Positions 62,256 through 64,000 of a stretch of 64,000 bases of DNA are shown here, one piece after another. The notes beneath the pieces are model-generated. The model saw only the letters and a list, made by a program, of their open reading frames with translations. It was not told where the DNA came from and did not search any database. Location: the NCBI GenBank assembly GCA_963755375.1, contig CAVWKG010000002.1:124001-188000 (forward strand), in the 5' to 3' direction. The first letter of the stretch is position 1. The number at the start of each line of letters is the position of its first letter. The position numbers were made by a program, and so were the translations under genes. This stretch comes from Bog-473 sp963755375. GTDB taxonomy: Bacteria; Actinomycetota; Acidimicrobiia; Acidimicrobiales; RAAP-2.

Positions 62256-63148
62256 CAGGTCCCCGTCCCGGCTGGCTCCGAGACCGGCACGGGGTAGCCG
62301 GCGCGCCCGCGGTAGCCCTGCAGGACGTCGGCCCCCGCCGCCGCCAGGACGGCCCGCAGGTCGTCGGCCCGGTCGGCTACGTGCTCGAGTCGGTGCGCGT
62401 CCGAGGCAGTGGTGAGCGGCACCCCCCGGGCCACGAAGCGCTCGAGCAGACCCAGCGCGGGGCACTGCTCGTTCACCGGCTTGCGCCAGCCGGCCGAGCT
62501 GACTTCAGCGGCCATGCCCGAGGCCACGGCCGCCTCGGCGATGCGGTCCCACCACTCGCTGGGTGCGTCGGGCACGAAGCCCGCCACCTTGATCAGGTCC
62601 GGGTGGGCCAGGACATCGCAGGCGCCCGACGCCGCCAGCTCTTCCAGGGCCTCGGTGTAGGCCTCCCAGCAGTCGTCGACCCGGCGGGCCGGCCACTCGC
62701 TCATGGACAAGGGGTCGTCGATGTCGTCAAAGCGCCAGCCACCCACCCAGTGCACCGAGCCCAGGAGGACGTCGAAGGGGTAGCCCGCGAGCAGGCCGGC
62801 GACCGCGTCCATGCGGCCCTCGTAGTAGTCGACCTCCAGCCCGATGACGACGGGCAGGCCGGCCTCCTTGGCCTCCCGGGCGCATTCCACGTAGGCGTCC
62901 AGGTCCGCCGTGGCGTGAAACTTCCAGTACTCGGCCATGTTCTCGGCCAGCGCCGGGGGCACGCGCTCGTCGTCCCAGAAGCCCCCGAGGAGCGCGTCGG
63001 CCTGGCGGAAGCGGAAGAGGTGCTCGGTCACCGCCAGCTCGGTCACGCCGGCGTCCCGGGCGCGTTCGCAGTACTCGGCCAGCTGCTCCAGCCGGAGCGG
63101 GGTCTCGTGCTCCGAGTGGGGCCAGAGGTGGAGGTGGTAGTCGAGCAC
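62255..63148 (-). CDS. PHP-domain phosphoesterase (histidinol-phosphatase-like)
   Basis: Metal-dependent phosphoesterase of 297 residues. DYHLHLWPHSEHETPLRLE supplies the first HxH, TELAVTEHLFRFRQADALLG the next His, IGLEVDYYEG the Glu, LLGSVHWVGGW and DVLAHPDLIKV further ligands, and TTASDAHRLEHV the last DxH. The set matches a full PHP site. It could be a histidinol phosphatase (HisK-like) or act on another phosphoester; no his genes are near. It is co-translated with pdtaS. Confidence 0.87.
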   Translation of the reverse strand: MLDYHLHLWPHSEHETPLRLEQLAEYCERARDAGVTELAVTEHLFRFRQADALLGGFWDDERVPPALAENMAEYWKFHATADLDAYVECAREAKEAGLPVVIGLEVDYYEGRMDAVAGLLAGYPFDVLLGSVHWVGGWRFDDIDDPLSMSEWPARRVDDCWEAYTEALEELAASGACDVLAHPDLIKVAGFVPDAPSEWWDRIAEAAVASGMAAEVSSAGWRKPVNEQCPALGLLERFVARGVPLTTASDAHRLEHVADRADDLRAVLAAAGADVLQGYRGRAGYPVPVSEPAGTGT

Positions 63149-63161
63149 GGAGTCCGCCCGG

Positions 63162-63809
63162 TTAGGAGGCCCGGCGGATCAGAGTGACGCCATCCCTGAT
63201 GGTCGTCAGCACGCAGACGACGCGGGGATCGTTGACCACCTTGTCGTTGAAGGCGCGCAGTGCCCTGGCCCCCTCGTGCGGATCCGTCTCCGAGGCGAGG
63301 ACGCCGCCGCCCTGGAGCGTGTTGTCGACCACGATCAGGCCGTGCCCGGCCAGCTTCGGTAGCACCGCCTCGAAGTAGGCGTCATAGGAGACCTTGTCGG
63401 CATCGATGAAGACGAGGTCGAACGGCCCCTGGAGCTCCTCCAGGGAGCGCAGCGCCGGACCCTCGATCACGCTGATGTGGCTCTCGAGTCCGGCGGTGGC
63501 GATGTTGCCGCGCGCCACCTGGGCGTGGTGCGGATCGACCTCGAGCGAGATGATGGAGCCGTCCTTGCCGAGGCCGGCCGCCATGGCCATGGCCGAGTAG
63601 CCGGTGAAGGTGCCGATCTCGAGGACGCTGGTCGCCTGGGTGGCGAACACCAACAGTTCGAGGAAACGACCCTCCTGTCGCCCCACCATCATCCCCCACG
63701 CGGCGAAGTCCTCCCTGGTGGAGGCGTCCACCGACGCTAGGTGACCGGGCGGTGCCGTCGTGTGTGCGTCTGCGTACTCCAGGACCTCAGGATTGATGAG
63801 TTGGGCCAT
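63162..63809 (-). CDS. SAM-dependent O-methyltransferase, caffeoyl-CoA type
   Basis: Methyltransferase of 215 residues. SAM motif I is VLEIGTFTGYSAMAMAAGL, followed by ISLEVDPHHAQVARGNIATA, FDLVFIDADKVSYDAYFEAV with the metal-binding Asp, and LIVVDNTLQGGGVL. The family methylates catechol-type hydroxyls with Mg2+. Length is normal. It lies 13 bp upstream of the PHP gene and may share its operon. Confidence 0.92.
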   Translation of the reverse strand: MAQLINPEVLEYADAHTTAPPGHLASVDASTREDFAAWGMMVGRQEGRFLELLVFATQATSVLEIGTFTGYSAMAMAAGLGKDGSIISLEVDPHHAQVARGNIATAGLESHISVIEGPALRSLEELQGPFDLVFIDADKVSYDAYFEAVLPKLAGHGLIVVDNTLQGGGVLASETDPHEGARALRAFNDKVVNDPRVVCVLTTIRDGVTLIRRAS

Positions 63810-63839
63810 GGCAACGATGGTAGGCGCCGCCCGGCCCCG

Positions 63840-64000
63840 CTATCCCCAGACCCGGGCACCCAGCTGGAGCAGCCCACCCATGTCGTAGATGTCGGCGTCG
63901 AAGAACGGGACGGTGACGAGTACGTCCGGCGCCCCGGTGAGCTCGGCTTGCTGCTCTGCCTCGCGCCGCGCCACCACCCCGAAGTTGAGGAAGCTCTCTG
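63840..64000 (-). CDS. C-terminal end of a protein, possibly ArsA/ParA-type ATPase (partial)
   Basis: An open frame enters from the right edge and stops at 63840. The visible 52 residues read SFLNFGVVARREAEQQAELT, then APDVLVTVPFFDADIYDMGG and LLQLGARVWG. The ending resembles that of actinobacterial ArsA-like anion-transporting ATPases (a FD-x-DIYD loop followed by a short amphipathic helix), but the Walker motifs are outside the window, so this is a tentative identification. Confidence 0.45.
   Translation of the reverse strand, partial: ESFLNFGVVARREAEQQAELTGAPDVLVTVPFFDADIYDMGGLLQLGARVWG

Overview
The window looks like a chromosomal segment of a high-GC actinobacterium, most likely from the Acidimicrobiia or a neighbouring deep lineage. 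The lineage markers are a WhiB iron-sulfur regulator, a PdtaS-type histidine kinase, a DUF3151 protein, the MSMEG_4193/DUF3090/SCO1664 trio, an F420-hydrogenase-beta-like protein, a GAP-family membrane protein and a secreted protein built from 42-residue DGG-x-F-x-YGDA repeats. No rRNA, tRNA, CRISPR array, insertion sequence or phage gene was recognised. The class-level placement is an inference from gene content.

Bases 1-28,800 form an accessory region dominated by export systems, most with their own regulator: an FtsX/LolD-type ABC exporter with PadR, a DrrAB-type exporter with a divergent TetR, two DHA2-type MFS pumps, and a MarR-led heterodimeric ABC exporter. Between them lie a class A FAD monooxygenase, a lipoprotein with a GH43-like propeller, a PadR/HAAS pair, a secreted PQQ-type propeller protein, an ArsR/SRPBCC pair, an AraC/VOC remnant, two hotdog thioesterases and an alpha/beta hydrolase with an Asp nucleophile. 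Clear inverted repeats, likely operators, lie at several of the regulator promoters.

Bases 28,850-38,200 carry a PaaX-like regulator divergent from a fatty acid desaturase, an ArsB/NhaD-like permease, an HSL-family esterase coupled to an SDR, arginyl-tRNA synthetase, a conserved protein of unknown function and the secreted CHAP-like repeat protein. Bases 38,379-54,822 are mainly housekeeping: aconitase, a DEAD-box helicase with a PIG-L deacetylase and an amidotransferase behind it, a Bcp peroxiredoxin, an Fpg/Nei glycosylase divergent from an F420-hydrogenase-beta-like protein, two DJ-1/PfpI genes in tandem, a flavoprotein dehydrogenase, an APH-like kinase, a UdgB-type uracil-DNA glycosylase, and the phosphomutase/DUF3090/SCO1664 operon.

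Bases 54,899-64,000 hold an SGNH/MBOAT cell-surface O-acylation pair, electron-transfer flavoprotein (etfBA), a glycerophosphodiesterase, whiB1 next to a pdtaS-like kinase (the arrangement known from Mycobacterium), a PHP-domain phosphoesterase, an O-methyltransferase and a truncated gene at the edge. A textbook CRP-type site lies directly upstream of whiB.

At least five genes (an esterase, an AraC remnant, a methyltransferase, a GlxA regulator and an MBOAT acyltransferase) are split by what look like single-base frameshifts, and a sixth (pdtaS) seems to have lost its stop in a homopolymer run. The pattern suggests indel errors in the assembly at least as much as gene decay, so these pseudogene calls are provisional.
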